DNA of 64,000 nucleotides from CADEFX01 sp050260355 (GCA_050260355.1 JBLNBZ010000147.1:1-64000), one strand, 5' to 3'. Positions 32,699 to 41,471 are shown, counted from the stretch's first letter. Numbers and translations are program-made. The notes: generated from the letters alone by a model not told the origin.

Positions 32699-34114
32699 AT
32701 GACTTGGCTCGGCTCCTTCGATGCTTTGTCGCTCGCCCGGCTGCAGTTTGCGTTCACGATCTCCTTCCACATCATTTTCCCGGCCTTCACCATTGGGCTC
32801 GCCAGCTATCTTGCAGTCCTGGAGGGTCTCTGGCTCGCGACCGGCCGCAACGTCTATCTCGCGACCTTCAACTACTGGAAGGTGATCTTCGCCATCACCT
32901 TCGGCATGGGCGTGGTGTCGGGGATCGTGCTCAGCTATCAGTTCGGCACCAACTGGAGCGTTTACGCCGACAAGGCAGGTCCCATCGTCGGCCCGCTGAT
33001 GGGTTACGAGGTTCTGTCCGCCTTCTTCCTCGAGGCGGGGTTTCTCGGCGTCATGCTGTTCGGAATGCACCGTGTGGGGCGTGGGCTGCACTTCTTCGCC
33101 ACTCTCATGGTGGCCGCCGGCACGCTGCTCTCCGCGTTCTGGATCCTATCCGCCAATAGCTGGATGCAAACGCCCGCCGGCCACGGCATCAACGAGCACG
33201 GCCAATTCGTCCCGATCGATTGGTGGCAGGTCGTATTCAATCCGTCGTTTCCCTATCGACTCGTGCACATGGTGCTGGCGGCCTATCTGACGACAGCCTT
33301 CATCGTCGGAGCAGTCGGCGCGTGGCATCTGCTGCGCGACAACACCAATGCGCCGGCACGCCTCATGCTGTCCATGGCGATGTGGATGGCAACCGTAGTC
33401 GCGCCGATACAAATCATCGCCGGCGACATGCACGGCCTCAATACGCTCGAGCACCAGCCCGCCAAGATCGCAGCCATGGAAGGTCACTTCGAGACGCGGC
33501 GAGGACAGCCGCTGATCCTGTTCGGCTTGCCGGACATGTCCGCCGAGACAACGAAATACGCCGTCGAGATTCCCAGGCTCGGCAGTCTGATCCTGACGCA
33601 CGAATGGGACGGCGAGGTGAAGGGTCTCAAAGCCTGGCCCAAGAGTGAACGTCCCGACTCCGCGATCGTTTTCTGGAGCTTCCGGATCATGGTCGGTCTC
33701 GGCGTGCTGATGTTCGCGGCCGGTTTATGGAGCCTGTGGCTGCGACTGCGGCAACACCTGTACGAGACACCCCTGTTTCTGCGCTATGCGATTGCCATGG
33801 GGCCGGCCGGGTTCCTCGCAGTCCTGGCCGGCTGGATCACCACGGAGGTCGGCCGTCAGCCCTATACGGTCTATGGTCTGCTCAGGACGGCGGACTCGAC
33901 GTCGGCCGTTGCCGCTCCGGCTGTCGCGACGTCGCTCGTAATGTTCGTAATTGTGTACTTTTTGGTATTCGGAGCCGGCACGCTCTACATTCTGCGCCTC
34001 ATGGCATCGACGCCGACCGAGCAGGAGCCTCGGGTCGAGGGCCCCATGCGCGCAGCCGGCGTAACCCCTGCCGCGCAACTCGCAGAGCCCGAGCGCCGAA
34101 AGGATGGCCCATGA
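32699..34114 (+). CDS. cydA: Cytochrome bd-type ubiquinol oxidase subunit I
   Basis: Haem-binding subunit of the quinol oxidase that reduces O2 to water in the inner membrane. The 471-residue product begins with ARLQFAFTISFHIIFPAFTIGLASYL (haem b595-region His) and continues with several membrane segments. The short periplasmic Q-loop is followed by GWITTEVGRQPYTVYG. The short loop fits the cyanide-insensitive (CioA) subclass. It is followed by cydB with ATGA overlap and by a 43-codon DUF2474 gene. Expression in this region may be subject to the upstream leader/terminator. Confidence 0.96.
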   Translation: MTWLGSFDALSLARLQFAFTISFHIIFPAFTIGLASYLAVLEGLWLATGRNVYLATFNYWKVIFAITFGMGVVSGIVLSYQFGTNWSVYADKAGPIVGPLMGYEVLSAFFLEAGFLGVMLFGMHRVGRGLHFFATLMVAAGTLLSAFWILSANSWMQTPAGHGINEHGQFVPIDWWQVVFNPSFPYRLVHMVLAAYLTTAFIVGAVGAWHLLRDNTNAPARLMLSMAMWMATVVAPIQIIAGDMHGLNTLEHQPAKIAAMEGHFETRRGQPLILFGLPDMSAETTKYAVEIPRLGSLILTHEWDGEVKGLKAWPKSERPDSAIVFWSFRIMVGLGVLMFAAGLWSLWLRLRQHLYETPLFLRYAIAMGPAGFLAVLAGWITTEVGRQPYTVYGLLRTADSTSAVAAPAVATSLVMFVIVYFLVFGAGTLYILRLMASTPTEQEPRVEGPMRAAGVTPAAQLAEPERRKDGP

Positions 34115-35121
34115 CGTTCGATCTCGCCTTCATCTGGGCAGGGCTGATCGCATTCGCCGTGCTCGCCTATGTTATCTTCGACGGCTTCGATCTCGGCATC
34201 GGCATACTGTTTCCTGCGGTTCACGACGAGCATGATCGCGACGTCATGATGAACTCGGTGGCGCCGGTCTGGGACGGCAACGAGACGTGGCTGGTGCTGG
34301 GCGGCGGCGGCCTCTTCGCCGTCTTTCCTCTGGCATACGCGATCATCGCACCCGCGCTCTATGCGCCGCTGATCGCCATGCTGCTGGCCCTCATCTTCCG
34401 CGGCGTCGCATTCGAGTTCCGCTGGCGCGCCATGCGCGGGGCCAACCGCAACTGGTGGGACTGGGCCTTCACCGGCGGCTCCACGGTGGCGGCGCTGGCG
34501 CAGGGCATTGCCCTCGGCGCGCTGGTGCAAGGCATTCCGGTTTCGGGGCGCGCCTACGCTGGCGGCTGGTGGGACTGGCTGACGCCGTTCAGCCTGCTGA
34601 CGGGCATCGCGCTTGTCGTCGGTTATGCACTGCTGGGCTCCACCTGGCTCATCATGAAGACCACGGGCGAGCTGCAGCAGCGTGCCTATGCAATGGCCTG
34701 GAGAGCGGGGGTGGGCACCGTGGCGCTGATCGCTGTGGTCAGCTTATGGACCCCGTTCCTTGAAAGCGCTTATATGGCTCGCTGGTTCGCGTGGCCCGCA
34801 GTCCTCTACACACTTCCGGTCCCGTTGCTGGTCGCCGCTTGCGCTGCCGCTCTCGCCAAGGGATTGACCGATCGTTGGGAGTTCGTGCCGTTCGCGGCGT
34901 CGATCGGCCTGTTTGTCCTCTGCTACATCGGTCTCGGCATCAGCTTCTATCCGTATATCGTGCCGCCCAGCGTCAGCATCTGGGACGCGGCGGCGCCGGA
35001 AAGCAGCCTGCGCTTCCTGCTGGTGGGCGCCGTCATTCTGATCCCCGCAATCCTTGTCTACACGGCGCACGCCTATTGGGTCTTCCGGGGGAAGGTCGAC
35101 CCGCGCGCCGGATATCACTGA
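34111..35121 (+). CDS. cydB: Cytochrome bd-type ubiquinol oxidase subunit II
   Basis: A 336-residue integral membrane partner of CydA. Typical features are FDLAFIWAGLIAFAVLAYVIFDGFDLGIGILFPAV at the N-terminus, MMNSVAPVWDGNETWLVLGGGGLFAVFPLAYA, and GVAFEFRWRAM, with about eight transmembrane segments. The ATG overlaps the cydA stop (ATGA), indicating translational coupling. Its own stop overlaps the start of a small DUF2474 gene. A reading frame open far upstream of 34111 is not used. Confidence 0.96.
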   Translation: MTFDLAFIWAGLIAFAVLAYVIFDGFDLGIGILFPAVHDEHDRDVMMNSVAPVWDGNETWLVLGGGGLFAVFPLAYAIIAPALYAPLIAMLLALIFRGVAFEFRWRAMRGANRNWWDWAFTGGSTVAALAQGIALGALVQGIPVSGRAYAGGWWDWLTPFSLLTGIALVVGYALLGSTWLIMKTTGELQQRAYAMAWRAGVGTVALIAVVSLWTPFLESAYMARWFAWPAVLYTLPVPLLVAACAAALAKGLTDRWEFVPFAASIGLFVLCYIGLGISFYPYIVPPSVSIWDAAAPESSLRFLLVGAVILIPAILVYTAHAYWVFRGKVDPRAGYH

Positions 35122-35252
35122 TGTGGCGCGCTGACACCTCGCCCCGAACGCGCGAGATTGTCAGGCGGCTCGCCTGGTTCGTACTGCTGTGGCTGGCAGG
35201 CGTCGCGTGCGTTGCCGGCGTCGGTCTCGCGATCCGCGCAATCCTGCATTAG
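35121..35252 (+). CDS. DUF2474-type small subunit of the cytochrome bd oxidase (CydX-like role)
   Basis: A 43-residue single-span membrane protein: short cationic N-terminus (MWRADTSPRTREIVRRL), one transmembrane helix (AWFVLLWLAGVACVAGVGLAI) and a brief tail. The ATG overlaps the cydB stop as TGATG. DUF2474 genes sit directly after cydB in many cyanide-insensitive oxidases, and by analogy with CydX/CydZ the product may stabilise the haem site. It is easily missed because of its length. Overlap and topology make it convincing. Confidence 0.82.
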   Translation: MWRADTSPRTREIVRRLAWFVLLWLAGVACVAGVGLAIRAILH

Positions 35253-35303
35253 CTGATCCAGCACGGGCGCCAAGCCGCCGGGGCCGCATTTGCTGCTGGC
35301 TCG

Positions 35304-36029
35304 CTAGGTCATCGCCTTCTTGAAGTTGGCGGCAACCTTGTCCCAGTTCACGGTGTTCCACCAAACATCGATGTAATCGCCCCGCCTGTACTGGTGCTTC
35401 AGGTAGTACGCGTGCTCCCAAACGTCGATGCCGAGAATGGGCTTGGCGCCCATCTCCATGTGCGGCGTATCCTGATTGGGCGTGCTGAAGATGGCGAGCT
35501 TCTTGTCCTTGCCGACGGCAAGCCAGGCCCAGCCAGAGCCGAAGCGTCCAAGGCCCGCTTGCTTGAGGGCCGCCTTCATCTTGGCTTCGTCGCCAAAGGC
35601 GCCGTTGATTGCGCTCATCACCTCCGTCGAGGGGGCCTTGCTGCCGCCGGGCGTCATCAGCTCCCAAAAGAACGTGTGGTTCCAGTGGCCGCCCATGTTG
35701 TTGCGCAGTGCCGTGCGAATGGCTTCGGGTGCCGCGGCGATGTTGGCCACGACATCATCGGGAGTCGTGCTGGCGAGCTCCGGCCACTTCTCCACGAGGG
35801 CATTGACATTGGCGACGTAAGCGGCGTGATGATTGTCGTGATGGATCCGCATCGTCATGGTGTCGATGTGCGGCTCGAGCGCGTCGAACGCGTAGCCGAG
35901 CGGCGGCAGCTTGAATGGCCCCTCCGGCGCCTTCTGCTGTGCCTCGGCAACGTTGCCGGCCACGGTTGTGCCCGAGGCGGCGGCCGCAGCAATCCCGGCC
36001 ATGAGCTTCAGCGTCTGTCGACGGTTCAT
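35304..36029 (-). CDS. Exported (Tat signal) Mn/Fe-type superoxide dismutase
   Basis: A 241-residue dismutase preceded by a leader with twin arginines (MNRRQTLKLMAGIAAAAASG), suggesting Tat export to the periplasm. Metal ligands are visible: His in MRIHHDNHHAAYV, His in GGHWNHTFFW, and Asp and His in DVWEHAYYLKHQ. GGH in the second motif and the Gln in NQDTPH favour manganese over iron. The start at 36029 has GGGAGAGAAAG upstream. Convergent with the DUF2474 gene and divergent from tlyA. An exported SOD beside a terminal oxidase points to periplasmic superoxide. Confidence 0.93.
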   Translation of the reverse strand: MNRRQTLKLMAGIAAAAASGTTVAGNVAEAQQKAPEGPFKLPPLGYAFDALEPHIDTMTMRIHHDNHHAAYVANVNALVEKWPELASTTPDDVVANIAAAPEAIRTALRNNMGGHWNHTFFWELMTPGGSKAPSTEVMSAINGAFGDEAKMKAALKQAGLGRFGSGWAWLAVGKDKKLAIFSTPNQDTPHMEMGAKPILGIDVWEHAYYLKHQYRRGDYIDVWWNTVNWDKVAANFKKAMT

Positions 36030-36207
36030 CTTTCTCTCCCTGGAGCCTTCTCGATCCTCACGCACATATGGTAGGTCGGTTATCGCCCGCTGCTTGCGCC
36101 ATCAACATTGCAGCGTCCAGACTGGATCGTTCACTTCGATGTGAGGTAACGAGGGTTACCAACAGGCGCTTCGCGGGCCCCCAAAACCTCGCTTCGGTGC
36201 GCACTTT

Positions 36208-36960
36208 ATGCCGGAAACGGACAATTCGATACGGCTCGACTTGGCGCTTGTGCGTCGGGGGCTTGCAGCGTCGAGATCGCAGGCGCGCGACTTGATCGTG
36301 CGCGGCAGTGTCACCGTCGACAACGTGCAGGTTCTGAAACCGGGCATGATGGTTGGCGACCGGACTGCGATCGGCATCGCCGCAGGTGCCGCGGAATGGG
36401 TATCCAGGGGAGCCGTCAAACTTCTGGCGGCGCTCGACAAGTTCGAGTTCGAGGTTGATGGGCGTACGGCGTTGGACATCGGCGCGTCGACCGGCGGCTT
36501 CACGCAGGTTCTGCTGAAGCGCGGGGCCGCGCGGGTATACGCCGTCGATGTCGGTCGGGGACAGCTGCACCCCACGATCGCCGATGATCCGCGCGTGGTG
36601 CAGCGCGAAGCAACCGACGCGCGCTCCCTGACCGCGGTGGTGGTCACAGAGCCCGTGCGTGCGATCGTTGCCGACGTGAGCTTCATCTCTCTCACCAAGG
36701 CGTTGCCTGCGGCACTCGCCCTTGCGGCTCCTGGCTGCTGGCTCATCGCGCTCGTAAAGCCGCAGTTCGAAGCGGGACCCGCAGCGATCGGCAAGGGTGG
36801 GATCGTGCGCGATGCTGCCGACCGGGCGCGCGCACTCCGCATGGTGCGCGACTGGCTCGCAGCGCAACCGGGCTGGCGGATCGTCGGCGACATGGCGTCG
36901 CCGATTACCGGAGGCTCGGGAAATGAGGAGTTCCTGGTCGGAGCCGTACGCGATGCCTGA
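36208..36960 (+). CDS. tlyA: TlyA family rRNA (cytidine-2'-O)-methyltransferase
   Basis: A 250-residue protein with an N-terminal S4 RNA-binding domain (IRLDLALVRRGLAASRSQARDLIVRGSVTVDN) and an FtsJ-like methyltransferase domain: ALDIGASTGGFTQVLLKRGAARVYAVDVGRGQLH, KPQFEAG. TlyA methylates 16S and 23S rRNA and is also called haemolysin A. Its stop codon overlaps the start of the uracil methyltransferase gene, so they form an operon. In relatives it directly follows dxs; here cydAB and sod intervene. Confidence 0.95.
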   Translation: MPETDNSIRLDLALVRRGLAASRSQARDLIVRGSVTVDNVQVLKPGMMVGDRTAIGIAAGAAEWVSRGAVKLLAALDKFEFEVDGRTALDIGASTGGFTQVLLKRGAARVYAVDVGRGQLHPTIADDPRVVQREATDARSLTAVVVTEPVRAIVADVSFISLTKALPAALALAAPGCWLIALVKPQFEAGPAAIGKGGIVRDAADRARALRMVRDWLAAQPGWRIVGDMASPITGGSGNEEFLVGAVRDA

Positions 36961-38176
36961 GATGGAGGTCGACATTCGCGGGCTCGCTGCCCAGGGCGAT
37001 GGCATTGCGGATGCCTCGGAGGGACCGCAGTTCGTCCCCTTCGCGCTGCCAGGAGAGCGTGTGCGCATTGCTGCGCAGGGCCTGCCGGACGTTATCTCGG
37101 CGCCGAGTCCCGACCGCATCGCGCCGTTGTGCCGGCATTTCGGCGTGTGCGGCGGCTGCGCGGCGCAACACATGAGCGCTATTCTTTATTCGGAATGGAA
37201 GCGTGGGGTGGTGGTCGAAGCGTTTCGCCAGCGGGGTCTCGAAGCCCCCGTGGCCCCCTTGCTGCGCGTTCCGCCCGCCTCACGCAGGCGCGCGGTCTTT
37301 GCCGCCCGGCGCAGCGCGGGCGTGACGACGCTCGGCTATCACCGCCGCCGCAGTCACGACGTGTTCGCGCTCGAGGAATGCCCGGTGCTGGTGCCGGCTA
37401 TCGTGGAGAAGCTCGAGGGGCTGCGGGCCATTGCCTCCTCCATCGGTGGAGATGGCGAGGCTCGCATCACCGTTCTCGCCACTCCGGCAGGCCTCGATGT
37501 GGACGTCGCATTGGAGCGCGCGCCGGGAGCGGCGACAGCAGCGCGTTGGGCGGGGATCGCTGGAGAGCGCGGGATCGCGCGCATCACGGTCGAGGGCGAA
37601 GCCGTCGTCGCGCGCGCCACGCCTTCCCTGCCGGTCGGCAACGTGCCGATGGTCGTGCCGCCGGGCGCATTTCTTCAGGCGGTCGCCGAAGCTGAGGCAG
37701 CCATCACCCGATGTGCCCTGGCCGCGGTCGGGCAAGCGAAGCGGATTGCCGATCTCTTCGCCGGCGTCGGCACGCTGACCTTTCCTCTTGCGCGTAAGGC
37801 CGCGATCCTCGCCATCGACAGTGATAAGCAGGCGATTGCCGCGCTCGGCGATGCCGCGCGGCGCGCACAGGGCCTGAAGCCGGTCGAGACGCGGGTGCGC
37901 GATCTCTTCCGCGATCCGCTGTCGCCGCGCGAGCTCGACGCATTCGACGCGGCCGTCTTCGATCCGCCCCGCGCCGGCGCCAAGGCACAGGCGGATGCAC
38001 TTGCCAAGTCGAAGGTGCCGGTCGTCGTTGCCGTCTCATGCAACCCCGCCACTCTGGCGCGCGATGCACGCGTTCTGGTCGACGGCGGCTATCGACTCGA
38101 GGGCGTCACGCCGATCGACCAGTTCCTGTTTGCGGCGCACGTGGAGGCCGTTGCTGTCTTCAGGCGCGGACGCTGA
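36953..38176 (+). CDS. TrmA/RlmD-type RNA (uracil-5-)-methyltransferase with Fe-S cluster
   Basis: A 407-residue SAM-dependent RNA methyltransferase. Cysteines in CRHFGVCGGCAAQH and ECPVL resemble the [4Fe-4S] set of RlmC/RlmD. The catalytic part contains KRIADLFAGVGTLTFPLA, FDPPRAGAKAQ and VSCNPATLARD with the nucleophilic Cys. The TRAM-like N-terminus is short (MEVDIRGLAAQGDGIAD). Whether the target is 23S U1939, U747 or a tRNA cannot be decided. ATG at 36953 overlaps the tlyA stop; 36962 is an alternative start. Confidence 0.92.
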   Translation: MPEMEVDIRGLAAQGDGIADASEGPQFVPFALPGERVRIAAQGLPDVISAPSPDRIAPLCRHFGVCGGCAAQHMSAILYSEWKRGVVVEAFRQRGLEAPVAPLLRVPPASRRRAVFAARRSAGVTTLGYHRRRSHDVFALEECPVLVPAIVEKLEGLRAIASSIGGDGEARITVLATPAGLDVDVALERAPGAATAARWAGIAGERGIARITVEGEAVVARATPSLPVGNVPMVVPPGAFLQAVAEAEAAITRCALAAVGQAKRIADLFAGVGTLTFPLARKAAILAIDSDKQAIAALGDAARRAQGLKPVETRVRDLFRDPLSPRELDAFDAAVFDPPRAGAKAQADALAKSKVPVVVAVSCNPATLARDARVLVDGGYRLEGVTPIDQFLFAAHVEAVAVFRRGR

Positions 38177-38187
38177 GCCGCCCGCAT

Positions 38188-38901
38188 TCAGCCCGCGAGA
38201 AGCCGTTCGACATACGCCGGCACGACGACGCTGGCCTTGCCGTGGTGCGCCTCGTGAAACAGCCTCGCGCCCTCCGACGGCTCGAGGTTCAGCTCGACCG
38301 TATGCGCGCCGTTGCCGCGCGCCTCGGCGACGAATCCGGCTGCCGGATAGACATTGCCGCTGGTGCCGATCGAGATGAACAGATCCGCCTCCGCCAGAGA
38401 CTCGTAGATGCGCTCCATGTGGTAGGGCATCTCGCCGAACCAGACGACGTCGGGGCGCAGGCCGCCAGCCTTGCCGCACGAGCTGCAGGTGTGGTCGGTC
38501 GTCAAATCGGGCTGGTTGTGCCCCCAGGGCGCGCGCGACCGGCAGTGCATGCAGAGCACCTTGCTGTGCTCGCCGTGCATGTGGATCACATTGCGCGAGC
38601 CGGCAGCCTCGTGCAGTGCGTCGACGTTCTGCGTCACCAGCACCACCGGCCCCGGGTGCTCGCACTCGAGCTTGGCAAGCGCGAAGTGGGCGGCATTGGG
38701 TTGCGCCCCGCGGTTCTGCTTGCGGCGCGTGTTGTAGAAGTCGAGCACCAGCTTCGGGTTGCGCGCGAAGGCCTCGGGCGTGGCCACGTCATTGATATCG
38801 TACTTCGACCAGATGCCGTCCTTGTCGCGGAACGTGGCGATGCCCGACTCGGCCGAGATGCCGGCGCCGGTCAGGATGACGATGCGATTGTATCGTTGCA
38901 T
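38188..38901 (-). CDS. cobB: NAD-dependent protein deacylase (sirtuin, CobB type)
   Basis: A 237-residue sirtuin removing acyl groups from lysine while consuming NAD. Motifs: IVILTGAGISAESGIATFRD, TQNVDALHEAAGS, catalytic His in HMHGEHSKVLC, four zinc cysteines (CMHC and CSSC) and SIGTSGNVYPAAGF. The YxxR region LDFYNTRRKQ suggests class III-type desuccinylase/demalonylase features (Y and R in substrate pocket). Converges with the rRNA methyltransferase at 12 bases. A second protein-deacylase-like gene, the HDAC homologue, lies about 9 kb away. Confidence 0.94.
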   Translation of the reverse strand: MQRYNRIVILTGAGISAESGIATFRDKDGIWSKYDINDVATPEAFARNPKLVLDFYNTRRKQNRGAQPNAAHFALAKLECEHPGPVVLVTQNVDALHEAAGSRNVIHMHGEHSKVLCMHCRSRAPWGHNQPDLTTDHTCSSCGKAGGLRPDVVWFGEMPYHMERIYESLAEADLFISIGTSGNVYPAAGFVAEARGNGAHTVELNLEPSEGARLFHEAHHGKASVVVPAYVERLLAG

Positions 38902-38935
38902 TGGCGGTTGCTCGAAGACGCTGGCCGCTCAAGCC

Positions 38936-39595
38936 TTATCCGCCACCACGTGCTTTCTCAAGCTCGGCGATGCGCGCCTTGAGCGCGGCGTTGTCGGCCT
39001 CGAGCTCGCGCATGCGCTCCTGGAATTGCCGGATCGTGCCGGCCACATCCTCGGCCTTGAACATCTGCGGGATGTGTTGGTTGCAGTTGCTGTCCCAGGC
39101 GTCGACCTCGAAGATGATGGCCTGCTCCGGCAGCGCGTTGTAGCCGGCCGGAAAGAGCTTCGCGATCAGCTCCGGATCATCCTCCACGACGCGAGCGCGG
39201 CCCCAGATTTTCACGCGCTGGCGGCTGGCGTAGTCCATGACGAAGATCTGCGCCCGTGGGTTCTCCGACAGATTGCCGGTGGTGATGTACTGGCGGTTGC
39301 CCTTGAAGTCGGCAAAGGCGAGCGTTCGCTCGTTGACGACGACAAGAAAGCCCGGCGGGCCTCCGCGATGCTGGACGTAGGGGTGACCGTCGGCACTGGC
39401 GCTCGCCAGATAGAATGAGGTCGCCTGGCCCAGAAACTGCGCAAGATCGGGTGTGATCGCGGTCCTGAAGCCGCCTTTCTCCTCTCTCCTGGCGTAGGCA
39501 TCGCGCGAGCCCCGCTGCTGCTGCACGCGCTTGACGGCGGGCGAGAACACAACGTCGCTCGATGGCCTGACAAGGCCCACGGGGCTGCCGCTCAT
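38936..39595 (-). CDS. Pyridoxamine 5'-phosphate oxidase-family FMN-binding protein with C-terminal coiled coil
   Basis: A 219-residue protein with the split-barrel FMN domain (LAQFLGQATSFYLASASADGHPYVQHRGGPPGFLVVVNERTLAFADFKGNRQYITTGNLSENPRAQIFVMDY in part) and an unusual helical tail from about 170 onward (FKAEDVAGTIRQFQERMRELEADNAALKARIAELEKA). The tail is predicted as a short coiled coil. Not the true PdxH. It may reduce or bind cofactors such as F420 or FMN. Start ATG at 39595; GTG at 39598 is also possible with GGAGCGACA upstream. Confidence 0.85.
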   Translation of the reverse strand: MSGSPVGLVRPSSDVVFSPAVKRVQQQRGSRDAYARREEKGGFRTAITPDLAQFLGQATSFYLASASADGHPYVQHRGGPPGFLVVVNERTLAFADFKGNRQYITTGNLSENPRAQIFVMDYASRQRVKIWGRARVVEDDPELIAKLFPAGYNALPEQAIIFEVDAWDSNCNQHIPQMFKAEDVAGTIRQFQERMRELEADNAALKARIAELEKARGGG

Positions 39596-39729
39596 CACTG
39601 TCGCTCCATCACCGACTAGGCCCTATATAGGCCATTGCGCTGTTCGCTGATGAGGCTCATGGCCTCAAGCTTGCGTGACGGCAAGTTGATCGCAGGATCG
39701 AGCATGGCACGTCGAGGACCGATACCCCG

Positions 39730-40419
39730 ATGAAAACGTGGCTGAGTTGGAGCTCGGGCAAGGATTCGGCCTGGTCGTTGCATGCGCTTCGCGGCATGCC
39801 AGGTGTCGAGGTGACCGGCCTCTTCACGACGATCAACGCAGAGTTCGGCCGTGTCGCCATGCATGCGGTGAGGCGCTCGCTGCTCGAGGCGCAGGCGCGT
39901 GCCGTCGGCATGCCTCTGCGGGTGATCGAGCTGCCGTGGCCATGCTCCAACGCCGACTACGAGAGGATCATGGGGGCCTTCACGGCCGAGGCGCGTGCGT
40001 TGGGCGTCGAGGCCATGGCGTTCGGCGATCTCTATCTCGCGGACATCCGAGCCTATCGCGAGGCCAATCTCGCCGGCACTGGCATTGCACCGCTGTTCCC
40101 TCTTTGGCTGCGCGACACACGCGAGCTTGCCGCGGAGATGATCGCATCGGGCATGGTTGCCCATTTGAGTTGCGTCGATCCAAAGCGCCTCGACCCGAGT
40201 TTCGCGGGCCGCCGATGGGATGCCGATCTGGTCGCTGCCTTGCCGGTCGGCATCGATCCTTGCGGCGAGAACGGCGAGTTCCATACATTCGTTAGCGACG
40301 GTCCTATGTTCAAGGCTCCGCTCTCGGTACGCGTCGGCACGACCGTCGCCCGCGATGGCTTCGTCTTCGCGGACATTTTGTCCGAGGATGCTGCCGGGTC
40401 CGCTCAGTCCGACACCTAG
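39730..40419 (+). CDS. ATP pyrophosphatase of the diphthine-ammonia ligase-like (COG2102) family
   Basis: A 229-residue enzyme of the N-type ATP pyrophosphatase superfamily. The PP-loop SGKDSAWSLHALRG follows MKTWLSWS. Other motifs include EAMAFGDLYLADIRAYRE, VAHLSCVDPKRLDPSFAGR and the conserved DPCGENGEFHTFVSDGP. In eukaryotes and archaea such proteins amidate diphthine on EF2; bacteria lack that substrate, so another adenylation/amidation reaction is likely. Followed after 11 bases by a methyltransferase gene. Confidence 0.88.
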   Translation: MKTWLSWSSGKDSAWSLHALRGMPGVEVTGLFTTINAEFGRVAMHAVRRSLLEAQARAVGMPLRVIELPWPCSNADYERIMGAFTAEARALGVEAMAFGDLYLADIRAYREANLAGTGIAPLFPLWLRDTRELAAEMIASGMVAHLSCVDPKRLDPSFAGRRWDADLVAALPVGIDPCGENGEFHTFVSDGPMFKAPLSVRVGTTVARDGFVFADILSEDAAGSAQSDT

Positions 40420-40430
40420 AGGTTCGTCAC

Positions 40431-41471
40431 GTGGCAAATACGCTCGGAGCAGCTGCACAGATCGCGGGACAGACCCTGCGCTTCGGCTGGTATCTCGGCC
40501 TCAACCGGCTCGTCGAGGTGCGCTCGCGCGGTCGCCATCCCGCGCCGCGCCCGGTACCTGCACGGCCGGTGCCGACCCGCGCGGAAATCCTCGCCGACCT
40601 TGCACAGCTCTATTTGCGCGATGCGCAAGCGGTACGGGACGGCATCTATCCGCCGAGCGTCGGCGAGGAAGGCCCGCTGGAGAGTTTCGAGCGTGCGCGC
40701 GCCTTGCTAGCCGACCTGCCGCACGCACTGGAACGGCGCCAGGCGAGGGACGCCACGACGGCCAAGGCGGAAGCCGAAGCCGCGGCGGCGGTGCTGCCCG
40801 ACTACTACGCGCAGGACTTTCACTTCCAGACGGGCGGCTATCTGACGGAGGGCTCCGCGCGCCTTTACGACATGCAAGTCGAGACGCTGTTCCTCGGCGG
40901 GGCGGCAGCGATGCGGCGCGAAGCCTTGCGGCCCGTTGCCGAGTACATGCGCGGCCGCGATCAGAGACATGTTGTGCTGCTCGACGTTGCGTGCGGGACC
41001 GGCCGCCTGCTGCGGCAGGTGCGCCTGGCGTGGCCGGCGATGCAACTCAAGGGTCTCGACCTGTCGCGCCCCTACCTGGACGAGGCGCGCCGCCATCTGA
41101 ACGGCCTGCGTGCCGTGGAATGGGTCGAGGCGGCGGCCGAGCGCATGCCGCTGGCCGATGCAAGCGTCGATATTGCCTGCTCGACCTTCCTCTATCACGA
41201 GCTGCCGCCCGAGGTGCGTCGTGCGGTCACGGTGGAGATTGCGCGCGTGCTGAAGCCGGGCGGCGTGTTCGTCTTCCTCGACAGCTTGCAGATGGGCGAC
41301 CGGCCGGACTGGGATGGTCTGCTCGAAACTTTTCCGGCGCGCTTTCACGAGCCCTACTACCGGCATTATGCGATCGACGATCTCGATGGCATGTTTGCCG
41401 ACGCGGGCCTCGCGGCGCTGTCGTCGTGGACGTCACACCTGGCCAAGGTGATGGTGCGTCGCAAGGGCTGA
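40431..41471 (+). CDS. Class I SAM-dependent methyltransferase
   Basis: A 346-residue methyltransferase. Motif I is VVLLDVACGTGRLLRQVRLAWPAMQLKGLDLSRPYLDEARRHL in part; later elements are VEWVEAAAERMPLADASVDIACSTFLYHELPPEV and LKPGGVFVFLDSLQMGD. The first about 170 residues form an N-terminal helical extension (PTRAEILADLAQLYLRDAQAVRDGIYPPS, YYAQDFHFQTGGYLTEGSARLYDMQVETLFLGGAAAMRR). The substrate is unknown. The start is GTG at 40431 with AGAGG at 40418-40422 upstream. Likely co-transcribed with the ATPase gene. Confidence 0.9.
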   Translation: MANTLGAAAQIAGQTLRFGWYLGLNRLVEVRSRGRHPAPRPVPARPVPTRAEILADLAQLYLRDAQAVRDGIYPPSVGEEGPLESFERARALLADLPHALERRQARDATTAKAEAEAAAAVLPDYYAQDFHFQTGGYLTEGSARLYDMQVETLFLGGAAAMRREALRPVAEYMRGRDQRHVVLLDVACGTGRLLRQVRLAWPAMQLKGLDLSRPYLDEARRHLNGLRAVEWVEAAAERMPLADASVDIACSTFLYHELPPEVRRAVTVEIARVLKPGGVFVFLDSLQMGDRPDWDGLLETFPARFHEPYYRHYAIDDLDGMFADAGLAALSSWTSHLAKVMVRRKG

